Source of the DNA: Alphaproteobacteria bacterium
GTDB taxonomy: Bacteria; Pseudomonadota; Alphaproteobacteria; JAEULC01
Direction: 5' to 3'
Assembly (NCBI GenBank): GCA_020851015.1
Contig: JADZDN010000002.1
Coordinates: forward strand, 1-18,082
DNA length: 18,082 nucleotides
The number at the start of each line of letters is the position of its first letter. The first letter of the stretch is position 1. Shown piece after piece: positions 1 to 8,774 of the stretch. Position numbers and translations under genes: made by a program. The notes below the pieces were generated by a model. It saw only the letters and a program-made list of their open reading frames with translations, did not search any database and was not told the origin of the DNA.

Positions 1-1421
1 ACGTCCGAGGTCTTGCGGGCCTGCTGCATCAGGTCGTCGTAGGGCTTGAAGCACCAGCGCGAGGACGAGGTCTTGGCCGCGTCGCAGCCCAAGAGCACGT
101 TCAGGAAGTTGTCCGGGTCGCCGTTGTCGCCGGTCCAGCCCAGCAGCACCGTCGATTGCTCGCCGGCGCGCACCCGCTTCAGGTACTCGGCCCACTCGTA
201 GGTGACGACCTTGGCCTTCACGCCCACCTTGTCCAGGTCGGCCTGGATCATCTCCGCCATGCGCTTGGCATTCGGGTTGTAGGGACGCTGCACCGGCATC
301 GCCCAGATGTCGGTTTCGAAGCCGTTGCCCAGGCCCGCGGCGGCGAGCAGTTCCTTCGCCTTCGCCGGATCGTACGGATAGTCCTTCACGTCGTCGTTGT
401 ACGACCAGATGGTCGGCGGGATCGGATTCTTCGCCGGCTTGCCGGCGCCCAGGTAGACCGCGTCGATGATCGCCAGCTTGTTGACGGCGTAGTTCATCGC
501 CTGGCGCACGCGCTTGTCGTCGAAGGGCTTCTTCTCGGTATTGAACGCCCAGTAGCCGATGTTGAGGCCTTCCTGCGACATCAGGTTGATGGTCGGATCC
601 TTCTTCATCGCCTCCAGGTCGGCCGGGTTCGGATACGGCATGACGTGGCACTCGCCGGCCTTGACCTTGGCCCAGCGCACCGACGCGTCGGGCGTGATCG
701 AGAACACCAGGTCGTCGATCTTCGCCTTGCCCGCCCAGTAGTTCGGGTGGGCCTTGTAGCGGATCACCGCGTCCTTCTGGTAGCTGACCAGATAGAACGG
801 TCCGGTGCCGATCGGCTCGAGATCGATCTTTTCCGGCGTCCCGGCCTTCTGCATCGCGGCCGCGTACTCGGCCGACTGGATCGAGGCGAAGTCCATCGCC
901 ATGTTGGCGATGAAGGGCGCCTCCGGCGCGTTCAGCTCGAACACGACGGTGTAGTCGTCGGTCTTCTTGATGGACTTGAGCAGCTTGCCCATGCCCATGT
1001 CGTCGAAATAGGGATACTTGCCGGCCGATACCTTGTGGAACGGGTGCTCGGGCTTCCACGCGCGTTCGAAGGTGAAGATCACGTCATCGGCGTTGAAGTC
1101 GCGGGTGGCGGTGAAGGTCTTGCTCGCGTGCCACTTCACGCCCTTGCGCAGCTTGAACGTGTAGGTCGTGCCGTCCTCCGACACGCTCCAGGACTCGCCC
1201 AGGCCCGGGATCACCTTGGTGGTGCCGCGCTCGAACTCGGTCAGGCGGTTGTAGAGCGTGCGGCCCGACGCGTCGAAGGTCGTGCCGGCGGTGTAGAAGG
1301 CCGGGTTGAAGCCTTCGGGACTGCCCTCCGAGCAGAAAACCAGCGTCTTGGCCGATGCCGGACCGGCAAAACCCAGGGCGACCGCGACGCCCAGCGTCGC
1401 GAGTCCGGACAAGCTTTTCAT
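1..1421 (-). CDS. dppA: Dipeptide ABC transporter periplasmic substrate-binding protein (DppA type), C-terminus beyond left edge
   Basis: Solute-binding protein of the family 5 extracellular (peptide/nickel) class. It captures di/oligopeptides in the periplasm and delivers them to an ABC permease. The ATG at 1421 is preceded by AGGGAG, and 473 codons are visible before the window ends, so roughly 60 residues are missing compared with E. coli DppA (about 535 aa). Residues 1-24 form a Sec signal peptide with a PASA|K cleavage site. The mature protein follows E. coli DppA closely from memory: CSEGSPEGFNP near the N-terminus, then YNRLTEFERGTTKVIPGL, FSITPDASVR, VMPYPNPAD, MPVQRPYNPNA and GWTGDNGDPDNF. 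The cognate permease/ATPase genes (dppBCDF) would be expected to the left. Peptide specificity is inferred from this likeness; a related substrate remains possible. Confidence 0.93.
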   Translation of the reverse strand, partial: MKSLSGLATLGVAVALGFAGPASAKTLVFCSEGSPEGFNPAFYTAGTTFDASGRTLYNRLTEFERGTTKVIPGLGESWSVSEDGTTYTFKLRKGVKWHASKTFTATRDFNADDVIFTFERAWKPEHPFHKVSAGKYPYFDDMGMGKLLKSIKKTDDYTVVFELNAPEAPFIANMAMDFASIQSAEYAAAMQKAGTPEKIDLEPIGTGPFYLVSYQKDAVIRYKAHPNYWAGKAKIDDLVFSITPDASVRWAKVKAGECHVMPYPNPADLEAMKKDPTINLMSQEGLNIGYWAFNTEKKPFDDKRVRQAMNYAVNKLAIIDAVYLGAGKPAKNPIPPTIWSYNDDVKDYPYDPAKAKELLAAAGLGNGFETDIWAMPVQRPYNPNAKRMAEMIQADLDKVGVKAKVVTYEWAEYLKRVRAGEQSTVLLGWTGDNGDPDNFLNVLLGCDAAKTSSSRWCFKPYDDLMQQARKTSD

Positions 1422-1481
1422 GGAAACACTCCCTTTAACGAGACAAGGCGCGCCAATTCTCGGTCGGCGCTTCTGGGGCGA

Positions 1482-1511
1482 ATTAGTCGCCGCCCCCGCG
1501 ATGCTTGTCAA
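1482..1511 (-). promoter_or_regulatory. Probable sigma-70 promoter of dppA
   Basis: On the minus strand a perfect -35 TTGACA (1511-1506) is followed after 18 bp by ACTAAT (1487-1482), which matches TATAAT at four of six positions. Transcription would start near 1475, leaving a leader of about 50 nt with AGGGAG just before the ATG. Seen by eye only. Confidence 0.5.
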
Positions 1512-1582
1512 CCGGCGATGGTCGGTCCGCGGCCGAAGCCGTCGCTCCGCGCGGCTGCCAGCGTGTCGCGTTGCAGCAAATA

Positions 1583-1606
1583 CCCGATTCCCTGGAAAGA
1601 ATCGGG
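1583..1606. repeat. Inverted repeat in the dppA/acetyltransferase divergent region
   Basis: CCCGATTC (1583-1590) and its exact complement GAATCGGG (1599-1606) are separated by 8 nt. The repeat lies about 55 bp upstream of the proposed acetyltransferase start and upstream of the dppA -35 box. It may be an operator or a small hairpin; no known regulator site is recognised. Confidence 0.4.
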
Positions 1607-1660
1607 CAAATCACGATATTTTTGCGTCGATCGAGAGTCGGGAGGAATCGAATAAGCGGC

Positions 1661-2812
1661 TTGGAAGAAGGCACGGCGCCGGTCGATGCAGGCGCGGCCG
1701 CCTTGGCGATCGAGCCGTTTCCGGGACTCGCGGTCGTCGGGGAATGGTGGCGCTCGATCGAGCGACGCGCCGCCGCAAGTTTCTTCCTGCGGTGGCACTG
1801 GATCGGCGCGATGCTGGCGGAGTCGCGCATCGCGCCCTTCGTCGCGACCGCGCGCGTCGGCGGCCGCCTGGTCGGCATCGGGCTGCTCCAGCCGGGCCTG
1901 CGGCGGCGCCACCGCGGGCTGGTCCGCGCGCGGACGCTGTTCCTGAATGAAACCGGCGATCCGGCCTGCGACAACGTCTTCATCGAGTACAACGGGTTCC
2001 TCGTCGACCGTGCCTTTGGTTCCGCGCTGGAGGCGCGCATGGCGGCGTTCGTCGCCGCGGGCGATGCGGCACGCGCGACGCTGCCGGATTGGGACGAGCT
2101 TCGCCTGGGCGGCGTGCCGGAACGCTACCGGCAATTCGCCGCGGCAACCGGCCTCGCTGTCCACGTCGCGGCCACCAGCGGCACCGCGCGCGTCGATCTC
2201 CAGGCGGTCCGCGGATCGGGCGGAACCTATCTCGGCGCGCTGAGCGCCAACACGCGCCAGCAGATCCGCCGCGCCGTGCGCGGTTTCGGCGAACGGGGCC
2301 CGCTCGCCGTCGAATCGGCCGGCAGCGTCGCGGAGGCCGATGCATTCCTCGATGCGCTGGCGAAACTGCATCAAGCCTACTGGACGCGCCGCGGCCGGCC
2401 CGGCGCCTTCGCGCACCCGTTCATGGCGGGCATGCACCGGCGGGTCATCGCCTCGGCCCTGCCCGAAGGCGCGGTGGAACTGCTGCACGTGCGCGCCGGC
2501 ACGCGGACGATCGGCTATCTTTACAACCTGATCCATGACGGCTGGGTCGGCGCCTATTGCAGCGGCTTCGACTATCCCGACGACGCGAAGCTGAAGCCCG
2601 GCTATGTCGCCTACACGCTGTGCATCGAACGTCACCTTGCGGCCGGCAACCGCGTCTTCGACTTCCTTGCCGGCGACGATCGCTACAAGACGAGCCTTGG
2701 CAAAGCGGGCGAGACCCTGTTTCATCTTGACGTGCAGCGGCCGCGATTGCTGCTGAAGCTGGAAGCGCGGCTCAGAAGCCTGCGCCGGCGAATGCGCGGG
2801 CCTGGGGCCTGA
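1661..2812 (+). CDS. GNAT-fold N-acetyltransferase, CelD/BioF2-like (Acetyltransf_6)
   Basis: 383-residue protein with the layout of CelD/BioF2-like acetyltransferases, which carry a tandem GNAT fold and act on small acceptors, often in exopolysaccharide or cell-surface settings. The N-terminus has the family-like FPGLAVVGEWW..IERRA..SFFLRWHWIG segment. The C-terminal third has the GNAT half YNLIHDGWVGAYCSGFD, then KPGYVAY, FDFLAGDDRYK and a basic tail. The frame is open back to TTG 1505, but residues before LAIEPFPG look non-coding. I prefer TTG 1661, about 14 nt after GGGAGGA (1640-1646); TTG 1622 is another option. The gene is divergent from dppA and 29 bp before the next gene, so co-transcription is possible. 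The acceptor substrate is unknown. Confidence 0.8.
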   Translation: MEEGTAPVDAGAAALAIEPFPGLAVVGEWWRSIERRAAASFFLRWHWIGAMLAESRIAPFVATARVGGRLVGIGLLQPGLRRRHRGLVRARTLFLNETGDPACDNVFIEYNGFLVDRAFGSALEARMAAFVAAGDAARATLPDWDELRLGGVPERYRQFAAATGLAVHVAATSGTARVDLQAVRGSGGTYLGALSANTRQQIRRAVRGFGERGPLAVESAGSVAEADAFLDALAKLHQAYWTRRGRPGAFAHPFMAGMHRRVIASALPEGAVELLHVRAGTRTIGYLYNLIHDGWVGAYCSGFDYPDDAKLKPGYVAYTLCIERHLAAGNRVFDFLAGDDRYKTSLGKAGETLFHLDVQRPRLLLKLEARLRSLRRRMRGPGA

Positions 2813-2841
2813 TCGGGCCGGAAGGCAAGGGGAGGGCGAAC

Positions 2842-3810
2842 GTGGCGGAGCAGGACAAGGGCAAGGTGTCGCGCGTCGCGGTGATCGGCGCGGGGCTGAT
2901 CGGACGGGCCTGGGCCATGGTGTTCGCGCGTGCGGGCGCCGAGGTGGCGCTGCACGATTCCTCGCCCAAGGCGCTGAAGGGCGCGGTGAAGCAGATCGCG
3001 GTATCGCTGGCGGACCTCAAGCGGGCGGGATTGCTGAAGGACCCGCGCGCCGTCCTCGGCCGCATCCAGCCGCAGCCCGATCTGGCCGCCGCGGTGCGCG
3101 ACGCCGCGTTCGTGCAGGAGAACCTGCCCGAGCGGCTGGAGGTGAAGCAGGAGGCGTTCCGCCTGCTGGACCGCCTGGCGCCCAAGAGCGCGATCCTTTC
3201 CAGCTCGACCTCGACCTTCCAGCCCTCGCTGTTCACGGCCGACCTCAACGGCCGCGCGCGCTGCCTGGTCGCGCACCCGGTCAACCCGCCCTACCTGGTG
3301 CCGGTGGTGGAGCTCAGCGGCGCGCCGTGGACGTCGCCCGCGACGATCAAGCGCGCCCGCGCGGTCATGCAATGGGCCGGCATGGCGCCGATCCAGGTGC
3401 TGAAGGAGATCGACGGTTTCATCCTCAACCGGCTGCAGCTCGCCCTCCTCAACGAGGCGTTCCGCCTGATCGACGGCGGCTATGTCACGCCCGCCGACCT
3501 CGACGTCACGGTCAAGGACGGGCTTGGCCTGCGCTGGGCCTTCATGGGGCCGATGGAGACGATCGACCTCAACGCCGCCGACGGCACGGCCGGCTACCTG
3601 CGCCGCTACGGCGAGGCGATCCGCCGCCTGGACCGGGACATCAAGTCGCGGCCGGACTGGGCCGACGCGCTGATCGAGCGCCTGCACGCCGAGCGCCGCC
3701 GGGTCTCGCCGATCGGGCGCCACGCCAAGGCCCAGAGCTGGCGCGACCGCCGGCTGATGGCGCTCCTGGCGCACAAGCGCGACGCGGCGCGCAGGATCAA
3801 GCCAGCTTGA
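2842..3810 (+). CDS. 3-hydroxyacyl-CoA dehydrogenase-family oxidoreductase, lambda-crystallin/L-gulonate 3-dehydrogenase-like
   Basis: 322-residue NAD-dependent dehydrogenase. The GTG start at 2842 is preceded by AGGGGAGGG. A Rossmann motif GAGLIG lies at 16-21. The 3-hydroxyacyl-CoA dehydrogenase catalytic region shows SSSTS (120-124), AHPVNPP (His145), VEL (Glu157) and GFILNRLQ (Asn195). The C-terminal half, with GLGLRWAFMGPMETIDLNA and a closing WRDRRLMALLAHKR, matches lambda-crystallin (CRYL1) rather than fatty-acid FadB-type enzymes. CRYL1 oxidises L-gulonate to 3-dehydro-L-gulonate. The iolG and iolD genes next door favour a polyol or sugar-acid substrate over an acyl-CoA, which is inference. 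The 3' end overlaps iolG by 14 bp, convergently. Confidence 0.88.
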   Translation: MAEQDKGKVSRVAVIGAGLIGRAWAMVFARAGAEVALHDSSPKALKGAVKQIAVSLADLKRAGLLKDPRAVLGRIQPQPDLAAAVRDAAFVQENLPERLEVKQEAFRLLDRLAPKSAILSSSTSTFQPSLFTADLNGRARCLVAHPVNPPYLVPVVELSGAPWTSPATIKRARAVMQWAGMAPIQVLKEIDGFILNRLQLALLNEAFRLIDGGYVTPADLDVTVKDGLGLRWAFMGPMETIDLNAADGTAGYLRRYGEAIRRLDRDIKSRPDWADALIERLHAERRRVSPIGRHAKAQSWRDRRLMALLAHKRDAARRIKPA

Positions 3811-4786
3811 CCGCCGCGCCGGTCTGCATCGACTTCACCGCCGCCTCGGCCAGAACCAGCGCCTGGCGGCCGTCGCGCGCGCCGACGCTCGGCTTCTCGC
3901 CGGCGTTCACCGCCTCGATGAAGTGGGCCATCTCGGCGGCATAGGCCTCGGCGTAGCGTTCCAGGAAGAAATAGAGCGGCTTGTCGCGGGTCACCGCGTC
4001 GCCGCCCGCGCGCTCCACGGTGGTCGGCACGCGGTTGGCGGCCGTCAGCATTCCCTTCGACCCCAGCACCTCGATCCGCTGGTCGTAGCCATAGACCGCG
4101 CGCCGGCTGTTGTTGATGTGCGCCAGCCGGCCGCCCGCCGTGCGCATGACCACCATCACGCTGTCGGTATCGCCGACCTCTTCGACGCGCTGGTCGACCA
4201 GGACGCTGCCGGTGGCGAAGACGTCCACCGGCTCCTCGCCCAACAGCCAGCGCGCCATGTCGAAATCGTGGATCGTCATGTCGCGGAACTGCCCGCCGCT
4301 GACCTTCAGGTATTCCTGCGGCGGCAGGCCGGGATCGCGGCTGGTGACGATCACCTGCTCGACCGCGCCGATCTCGCCCGCCTCGAGCCGGTCATGCAGC
4401 GACTTGAAGCTGGGATCGAAGCGCCGGTTGAAGCCGACCAGCATCGGCACGCCCGCCTCCTGCACCGCCTTCAGGCAGGCATCGACCCGCGCCAGCGACA
4501 GGTCGATCGGCTTCTCGCAGAAGATCGCCTTGCCGGCATGGGCCGCGGCGATCGCCAGGTCGGCATGCGTGTCGGTCGACGAGGCGATCACCACCGCGCC
4601 GACGGCAAGATCGCGCATCGCGGTCTCGCGATCGGTCGCCGTCGCCCCGTAACGCTCCGCCAGGCGTTCGGCCGCCTTGGGATCGACGTCGACGACGTAG
4701 CGCAGCCGCGCCCCGGGATTGCGCGCCAGGTTGCCGGCGTGGATCTGGCCGATGCGCCCCGCCCCGAATTGCGCGAACTCGATCAT
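3797..4786 (-). CDS. iolG: Inositol 2-dehydrogenase-type oxidoreductase (Gfo/Idh/MocA family)
   Basis: 329 residues, NAD-dependent, cytoplasmic; the family member IolG oxidises myo-inositol to scyllo-inosose, the first step of inositol catabolism. The N-terminal Rossmann fold has GAGRIG (8-13) and an acidic turn VDVD (32-35) favouring NAD. CEKP at 90-93 carries the catalytic Lys92. The second half has GFNRRFDPSF (118-127) and HDFD (173-176), the conserved Asp/His site of the family. ATG 4786 follows AAGGAG. The gene is divergent from iolD (81 bp gap), which supports inositol rather than another cyclitol or sugar. The shared start region suggests joint control, but no IolR-like site is recognised. 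Confidence 0.88.
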   Translation of the reverse strand: MIEFAQFGAGRIGQIHAGNLARNPGARLRYVVDVDPKAAERLAERYGATATDRETAMRDLAVGAVVIASSTDTHADLAIAAAHAGKAIFCEKPIDLSLARVDACLKAVQEAGVPMLVGFNRRFDPSFKSLHDRLEAGEIGAVEQVIVTSRDPGLPPQEYLKVSGGQFRDMTIHDFDMARWLLGEEPVDVFATGSVLVDQRVEEVGDTDSVMVVMRTAGGRLAHINNSRRAVYGYDQRIEVLGSKGMLTAANRVPTTVERAGGDAVTRDKPLYFFLERYAEAYAAEMAHFIEAVNAGEKPSVGARDGRQALVLAEAAVKSMQTGAAVKLA

Positions 4787-4867
4787 GCTGTACTCCTTGC
4801 CCGGCGTTCCTTGTTGCGGCCGTCATAAATCCGTAATCTGCCACCCGGGTCAACGGGGAAGCGCCGG
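4787..4867. promoter_or_regulatory. Divergent iolG/iolD promoter region
   Basis: For iolG (minus), TTGACC at 4853-4848 is followed after 18 bp by TTTATG (4829-4824). For iolD (plus), TTGTTG (4811-4816) is followed after 17 bp by TAATCT (4834-4839). The iolG -35 is good (five of six); the other boxes are weak. The two promoters would overlap on opposite strands. No clear operator palindrome was seen. Confidence 0.35.
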
Positions 4868-6691
4868 ATGAAGAAGACCATACGCCTGACCATGGCCGAA
4901 GCGCTGGTGCGCTACTTGGCCGCCCAGTCGACGGCGATCGACGGGCGCAGCGTGCCGCTGTTCGCCGGCGTGTTCGCGATCTTCGGCCACGGCAACGTGG
5001 CGGGCATGGGGCCGGCCCTCTATGCGCATCGCCGCGCCTTGCCGACCTACCGCGCGCACAATGAGCAGGCGATGGCCCATGCGGCGATCGCCTTCGCCAA
5101 GACCGCCGCGCGCCGGCGCATGATGGCCTGCACCACCTCGGTCGGGCCCGGCGCCACCAACATGGTGACGGCCGCCGCCGTGGCGCACGTGAACCGCCTG
5201 CCGCTGCTGCTCCTGCCCGGCGACCTGTTCGCCTCGCGCCGGCCCGATCCCGTGCTGCAGCAGGTCGAAAGCTTCGCCGACGCGACCTTGTCGGCCAACG
5301 ACTGCTTCCGGCCGGTCTCGCGCTGGTTCGACCGCATCACGCGGCCCGAGCAGATCCTGGCCAGCCTGCCGCAGGCGCTGCGCATCCTGACCGATCCGGC
5401 GGAATGCGGCCCGGTGACGCTGGCCCTGCCGCAGGACGTGCAGGCCGAAAGCTACGACTACCCGGCCGACTTCTTCGCGCTGCGCGAGCATCGCCTGCGG
5501 CGGCCGGGGCCCGATCCGTCCGCGCTGGACGATGCGGCGGCGGCGATCAGGCGCGCGCGCCGGCCGCTGGTCGTGGCGGGCGGCGGGGTCAAGTACAGCC
5601 TGGCCGAGAAGGCGCTGGCCGAGTTCGCGACCGCGCACGGCGTGCCGGTGGCCGAGACCCAGGCCGGCAAGGGCTCGCTCGCCTGGGACCACGCGATGAA
5701 TGCCGGCGCGATCGGCGTCACCGGCACCGCCGCGGCCAACGCGCTGGCGCGCGAGGCGGACCTCGTGCTGGCGGTCGGCACGCGGCTGGGCGATTTCGCG
5801 ACCGGCTCGCGCGCGCTGTTCGCTAATCCGAAGCTCGCGCTGGTGGGGCTCAACGTCGCCGGGTTCGACGCGGTCAAGCACGGGGCGCTGGCGCTGGTCG
5901 CCGATGCGCGGCGCGGGCTGAAGCATCTCGACATGGCGCTCGACGGCTGGCGCGCGCCCCATGCATGGACCGGCAAGGCCCGGCGCCTCACCGCCGCCTG
6001 GATGAAGACCGCCAACCGCGCCGTCCAGGCGCCAAGGCGCGGCAGCAACGCCCTGCCGACCGACGCACAGGTGCTGGGCGCGGTCAACCGCGCCGCCGGG
6101 CGCGACGGGCTGCTGCTGTGCGCCGCCGGCGGATTGCCGGGCGAGCTGCACAAGCTGTGGCGGGCCGAGGATTCGACTGCCTATCACGTCGAATACGGCT
6201 ATTCCTGCATGGGCTACGAGATCGCCGGCGGCCTGGGCGCCAAGATGGCCGCGCCCGACCGCGAGGTCTTCGTCATGGTCGGCGACGGCAGCTACCTGAT
6301 GATGAACTCCGAGATCGCGACCGCGGTGGCGCTCGGCCGCAAGCTGACCCTGGTGATCCTCGACAACCGCGGCTTCGGCTGCATCCACCGCCTGCAGACG
6401 CTGGGCTGCGGCCTGGACGGGTTCAACAACCTGCTGTCCCAAGCGGCGCCGGCGGTCGACTTCGCGGCCCATGCCCGCAGCCTTGGCGCGCAGGCCGAGA
6501 AGGTGGCCGACGTCGCCGGGCTGGAGCAGGCGCTCAAACGTGCCCGCGCGGCCCGCGGCACCTATGCGATCGTCATCGACACCGATCCGCAGCGCGGCAC
6601 GGCCGATGGCGGCGCCTGGTGGGACGTGCCGGTCTCCGGCGCGGCGAAGCCGGCCTACGACAAGGCGCGCGCCCGGCAGCGTCTAGCCTAG
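4868..6691 (+). CDS. iolD: 3D-(3,5/4)-trihydroxycyclohexane-1,2-dione acylhydrolase (ThDP-dependent)
   Basis: 607 residues. IolD hydrolytically opens the cyclitol ring of trihydroxycyclohexane-1,2-dione in the inositol pathway, using thiamine diphosphate. The N-terminal Pyr domain carries FAGVFAIFGHGNVAG, the activating Glu66 in RAHNEQAMAHA, and CTTSVGPGATNMVTAA. The central TPP-fold domain runs roughly 220-360. The C-terminal PP domain has the ThDP/Mg motif GDGSY (472-476) ending at Asn500 in LDNRGFG. WWDVPV near the C-terminus is also typical. ATG 4868 follows GGGGAAG. Length fits the family. Divergent from iolG; its last 9 bp overlap the convergent permease gene. Other iol genes (iolB, C, E) are not in this window. 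Confidence 0.95.
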   Translation: MKKTIRLTMAEALVRYLAAQSTAIDGRSVPLFAGVFAIFGHGNVAGMGPALYAHRRALPTYRAHNEQAMAHAAIAFAKTAARRRMMACTTSVGPGATNMVTAAAVAHVNRLPLLLLPGDLFASRRPDPVLQQVESFADATLSANDCFRPVSRWFDRITRPEQILASLPQALRILTDPAECGPVTLALPQDVQAESYDYPADFFALREHRLRRPGPDPSALDDAAAAIRRARRPLVVAGGGVKYSLAEKALAEFATAHGVPVAETQAGKGSLAWDHAMNAGAIGVTGTAAANALAREADLVLAVGTRLGDFATGSRALFANPKLALVGLNVAGFDAVKHGALALVADARRGLKHLDMALDGWRAPHAWTGKARRLTAAWMKTANRAVQAPRRGSNALPTDAQVLGAVNRAAGRDGLLLCAAGGLPGELHKLWRAEDSTAYHVEYGYSCMGYEIAGGLGAKMAAPDREVFVMVGDGSYLMMNSEIATAVALGRKLTLVILDNRGFGCIHRLQTLGCGLDGFNNLLSQAAPAVDFAAHARSLGAQAEKVADVAGLEQALKRARAARGTYAIVIDTDPQRGTADGGAWWDVPVSGAAKPAYDKARARQRLA

Positions 6692-7438
6692 CAGCCACCG
6701 CGCGCCGTCCCAGGCAAGCTTCAGCCCGGTCACCAGGACGAAGCCATAGCAGATGCGCATGAACAGCTGCTGGCTCACGCGATGCATCAGCCACACCCCG
6801 CTCAGCATGCCGATCGGGGCGAGTGGCGCCAGCACCAGCGCCGTCGCCATGTTGCCGGCGCTCAGCTGTCCCAGCCACCAGTAGGGCAACAGCTTCGCGT
6901 AGTTGACGCAGGCGAAGAACACGACCGCCGTCGCCACCAGGGTCGCCTTCTGCATGCCCAGCGGCAGCAGGTACATGTTGATCGGCGGCCCGCCCGCATG
7001 GGCGACGAAGCTGGTGTAGCCCGACAGCGCGCTGCAGGCCCAGGCCTTCAGCGTGTTGGGCCGCGCCGATCCCCTGGGGCGCCAGCCCAGCCAGTGGTCG
7101 AGAACGAACGCGATCGCGAGCACGCCGATGCCGAGCCGCAGCCCGTCCTCGTTCAGCATCCTGAAGGTGAGCGCGCCCACCGCGATGCCGGCCAGCGAGG
7201 CGGGCAGGATGGCCGCCATGACCGCGCCGTCCCACCGCCGCCAATAGGTCCACAAGCCCACCAGGTCCATGATGCAGAGGATCGGCAGCATGATCGCGGC
7301 CGCCTGCGGCACCGGCACGCTGAGCGCCATCATCGGCACGGCGACGAGGCCGACGCCCGAGCCGAAGCCGCCCTTCGAGATGCCGGCGACCAGGATCGCC
7401 GGCACCGCCAGGGCATAGAACAGTGGATCGACGATCAC
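6683..7438 (-). CDS. TauE/SafE (TSUP) family membrane permease
   Basis: 251-residue, very hydrophobic inner-membrane protein with about seven to eight predicted helices. Family signatures are the N-terminal GISKGGFGSG (19-28) and the mirrored central AHAGGPP (146-152), the two half-repeats typical of TSUP transporters. Members export or import sulfite, sulfonates, sulfoacetate or other small organic anions; the substrate cannot be read here. The start is taken as GTG 7438, without a clear Shine-Dalgarno site, 43 bp after the SH3 gene ends on the same strand, so read-through from that gene is possible. The 3' end overlaps iolD by 9 bp. A link to inositol catabolism is only positional. Confidence 0.88.
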   Translation of the reverse strand: MIVDPLFYALAVPAILVAGISKGGFGSGVGLVAVPMMALSVPVPQAAAIMLPILCIMDLVGLWTYWRRWDGAVMAAILPASLAGIAVGALTFRMLNEDGLRLGIGVLAIAFVLDHWLGWRPRGSARPNTLKAWACSALSGYTSFVAHAGGPPINMYLLPLGMQKATLVATAVVFFACVNYAKLLPYWWLGQLSAGNMATALVLAPLAPIGMLSGVWLMHRVSQQLFMRICYGFVLVTGLKLAWDGARWLLG

Positions 7439-7481
7439 ACCGGCGGCGGTTCCCGCCGCGCTGCCGCGGCGTCCGCCTCGC

Positions 7482-8774
7482 TCAATCGGTCGGCTCGGGT
7501 CCGAACACGCGCCGCCCGCTGCGGGTCGTGCCGACCGGACGCGCCTGGCCGCCGAACACGTAGCCGATCTTGCCCGACGGCGTTTCCACCTTGAGCCACG
7601 GCGTCTGGCGGCCGCCCGGGATCACCTCCAGCACCTTGATCGCCTGTTCGTCGACATAGTACTCGCCCGGAATGAAGGCCGTTCGCGAGGTCGGTTGCGG
7701 GTAGATGCGGATGTTGCCCTGGCCGCCCGCGGTCTGCGCCGTCCAGTATTCGAACTTCTGCTCCGGCGCCGGGGTGGCGGCGGGAAGCTGCGCGGCCTGG
7801 GATTGCGCCGCGCCGGTGGTGAGCGCCGGCGTCGTGCCGCTGGCGGTCGACGCCGCCTGGCCGGGCAGGGCGGGCAGGCCCGAAGCCGCCGGCGGTGGCG
7901 CGGCTGCGGGCGGCGGAGCGGCCGCAGCCGTGGCGCCGCCCACGACGACGCCCGCGAGCTGCGAGCCGTGCATGTATCCGGCATCGGCGCCCAGATACGA
8001 CACGCGGTACCAATCCGTCCCCGGCACGTCGCCGGTCACCGTCACCGGCTGGCTGGCGGGAATGGTCGAGGTTTGCGGCGAGTCGGCATTGGGCTGCTGG
8101 CGCACGACCGCCTGGCGGCTGGTCGTGTATTGGCGCCCCACGACCGCGCGGCCGCCGCTCGGCGCCGCCGCTGCCCTCGTCAATAGCGCGGCGGACACAT
8201 AGCCTTCCTTGCCCTGGACGGAGACGCGGTACCAGTCGCCGGCCTTGGTGCGGCCGGTGACCCGGACCTCGGCGCCGCTGCGCACGCTGCCGATCTGCGC
8301 CGCGCGCGCGCTGGGCTGGGCGCGGACCACCGCGTTGCTGGCGGCGGCATAGGTAGCCGTCATCGGATCGATTTCGACCGCGGCCGGCGGGGGAGCGGCG
8401 GGCGCTGCCGCGGGGGCAGGCGGCGGCGTAGGGGCGGCCGCGGGTGTGGCAGGGGTCGCCGCGGGGGCCGCCGCGGGGGCGGCTGCCGGGGCAGCTGGGG
8501 CTCCGCCCGCGCCGGCGATGCGGGTCCTGGCCAGGGCGGCGAACTTGCCGTTCGGGAACGTATCGAGATAGGCCTTGTATTCGGCGGGATTCTTGCTGTC
8601 CTTGATCGATTCCCAGAAGGTGATGTCGGCCCGGTCGTCCGCCTGCGCGAGCTGCGGGCGGCCGCCATCGGCGCCCACGGCCGCCGCGACGCCGCCCGTG
8701 ACGGCCAGCAGGAATGTTGTCGTGACAATGCCGGCGCTGCGAAGCCAGCGGCGCAGGTTCCTCTTCGGCTTCAT
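7482..8774 (-). CDS. Exported multi-SH3-domain protein with N-terminal FWxSxKDS motif
   Basis: 430 residues; ATG 8774 follows GGAGGGGG. A basic start and hydrophobic stretch at 12-34 form a signal anchor or signal peptide. Residues 50-86 hold an [11 protein letters not shown]...YL..FPNGKFA.LA motif that recurs in the caspase-like protein at 14799-16196. A Pro/Ala linker (about 88-135) follows. Bacterial SH3 repeats lie at about 142-198 and 215-275 (both with DWYRVS), and an SH3-like segment at about 340-412 ([16 protein letters not shown]) follows a second Ala/Pro linker (275-338). Such proteins usually sit in the periplasm and bind peptidoglycan or peptides, which is inference here. The specific function is unknown. 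Shares an intergenic region with the Hsp20 gene. Confidence 0.85.
   Translation of the reverse strand: MKPKRNLRRWLRSAGIVTTTFLLAVTGGVAAAVGADGGRPQLAQADDRADITFWESIKDSKNPAEYKAYLDTFPNGKFAALARTRIAGAGGAPAAPAAAPAAAPAATPATPAAAPTPPPAPAAAPAAPPPAAVEIDPMTATYAAASNAVVRAQPSARAAQIGSVRSGAEVRVTGRTKAGDWYRVSVQGKEGYVSAALLTRAAAAPSGGRAVVGRQYTTSRQAVVRQQPNADSPQTSTIPASQPVTVTGDVPGTDWYRVSYLGADAGYMHGSQLAGVVVGGATAAAAPPPAAAPPPAASGLPALPGQAASTASGTTPALTTGAAQSQAAQLPAATPAPEQKFEYWTAQTAGGQGNIRIYPQPTSRTAFIPGEYYVDEQAIKVLEVIPGGRQTPWLKVETPSGKIGYVFGGQARPVGTTRSGRRVFGPEPTD

Noticed and set aside
156..1655. 499-codon open frame on the plus strand opposite dppA
   Set aside because: Its translation is His/Arg/Leu-rich low-complexity sequence, and the opposite strand encodes an unmistakable DppA-type protein. 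It is a by-product of high G/C at third codon positions.
4850..6472. 540-codon open frame antisense to iolD
   Set aside because: No family features; the sense strand is a complete IolD with all ThDP motifs. Same codon-bias artefact.
8370..8513. Repetitive GCGGGGGC-rich DNA that could be taken for a tandem repeat
   Set aside because: It encodes the Pro/Ala linker of the SH3 protein in frame; the repetitiveness is explained by protein composition.
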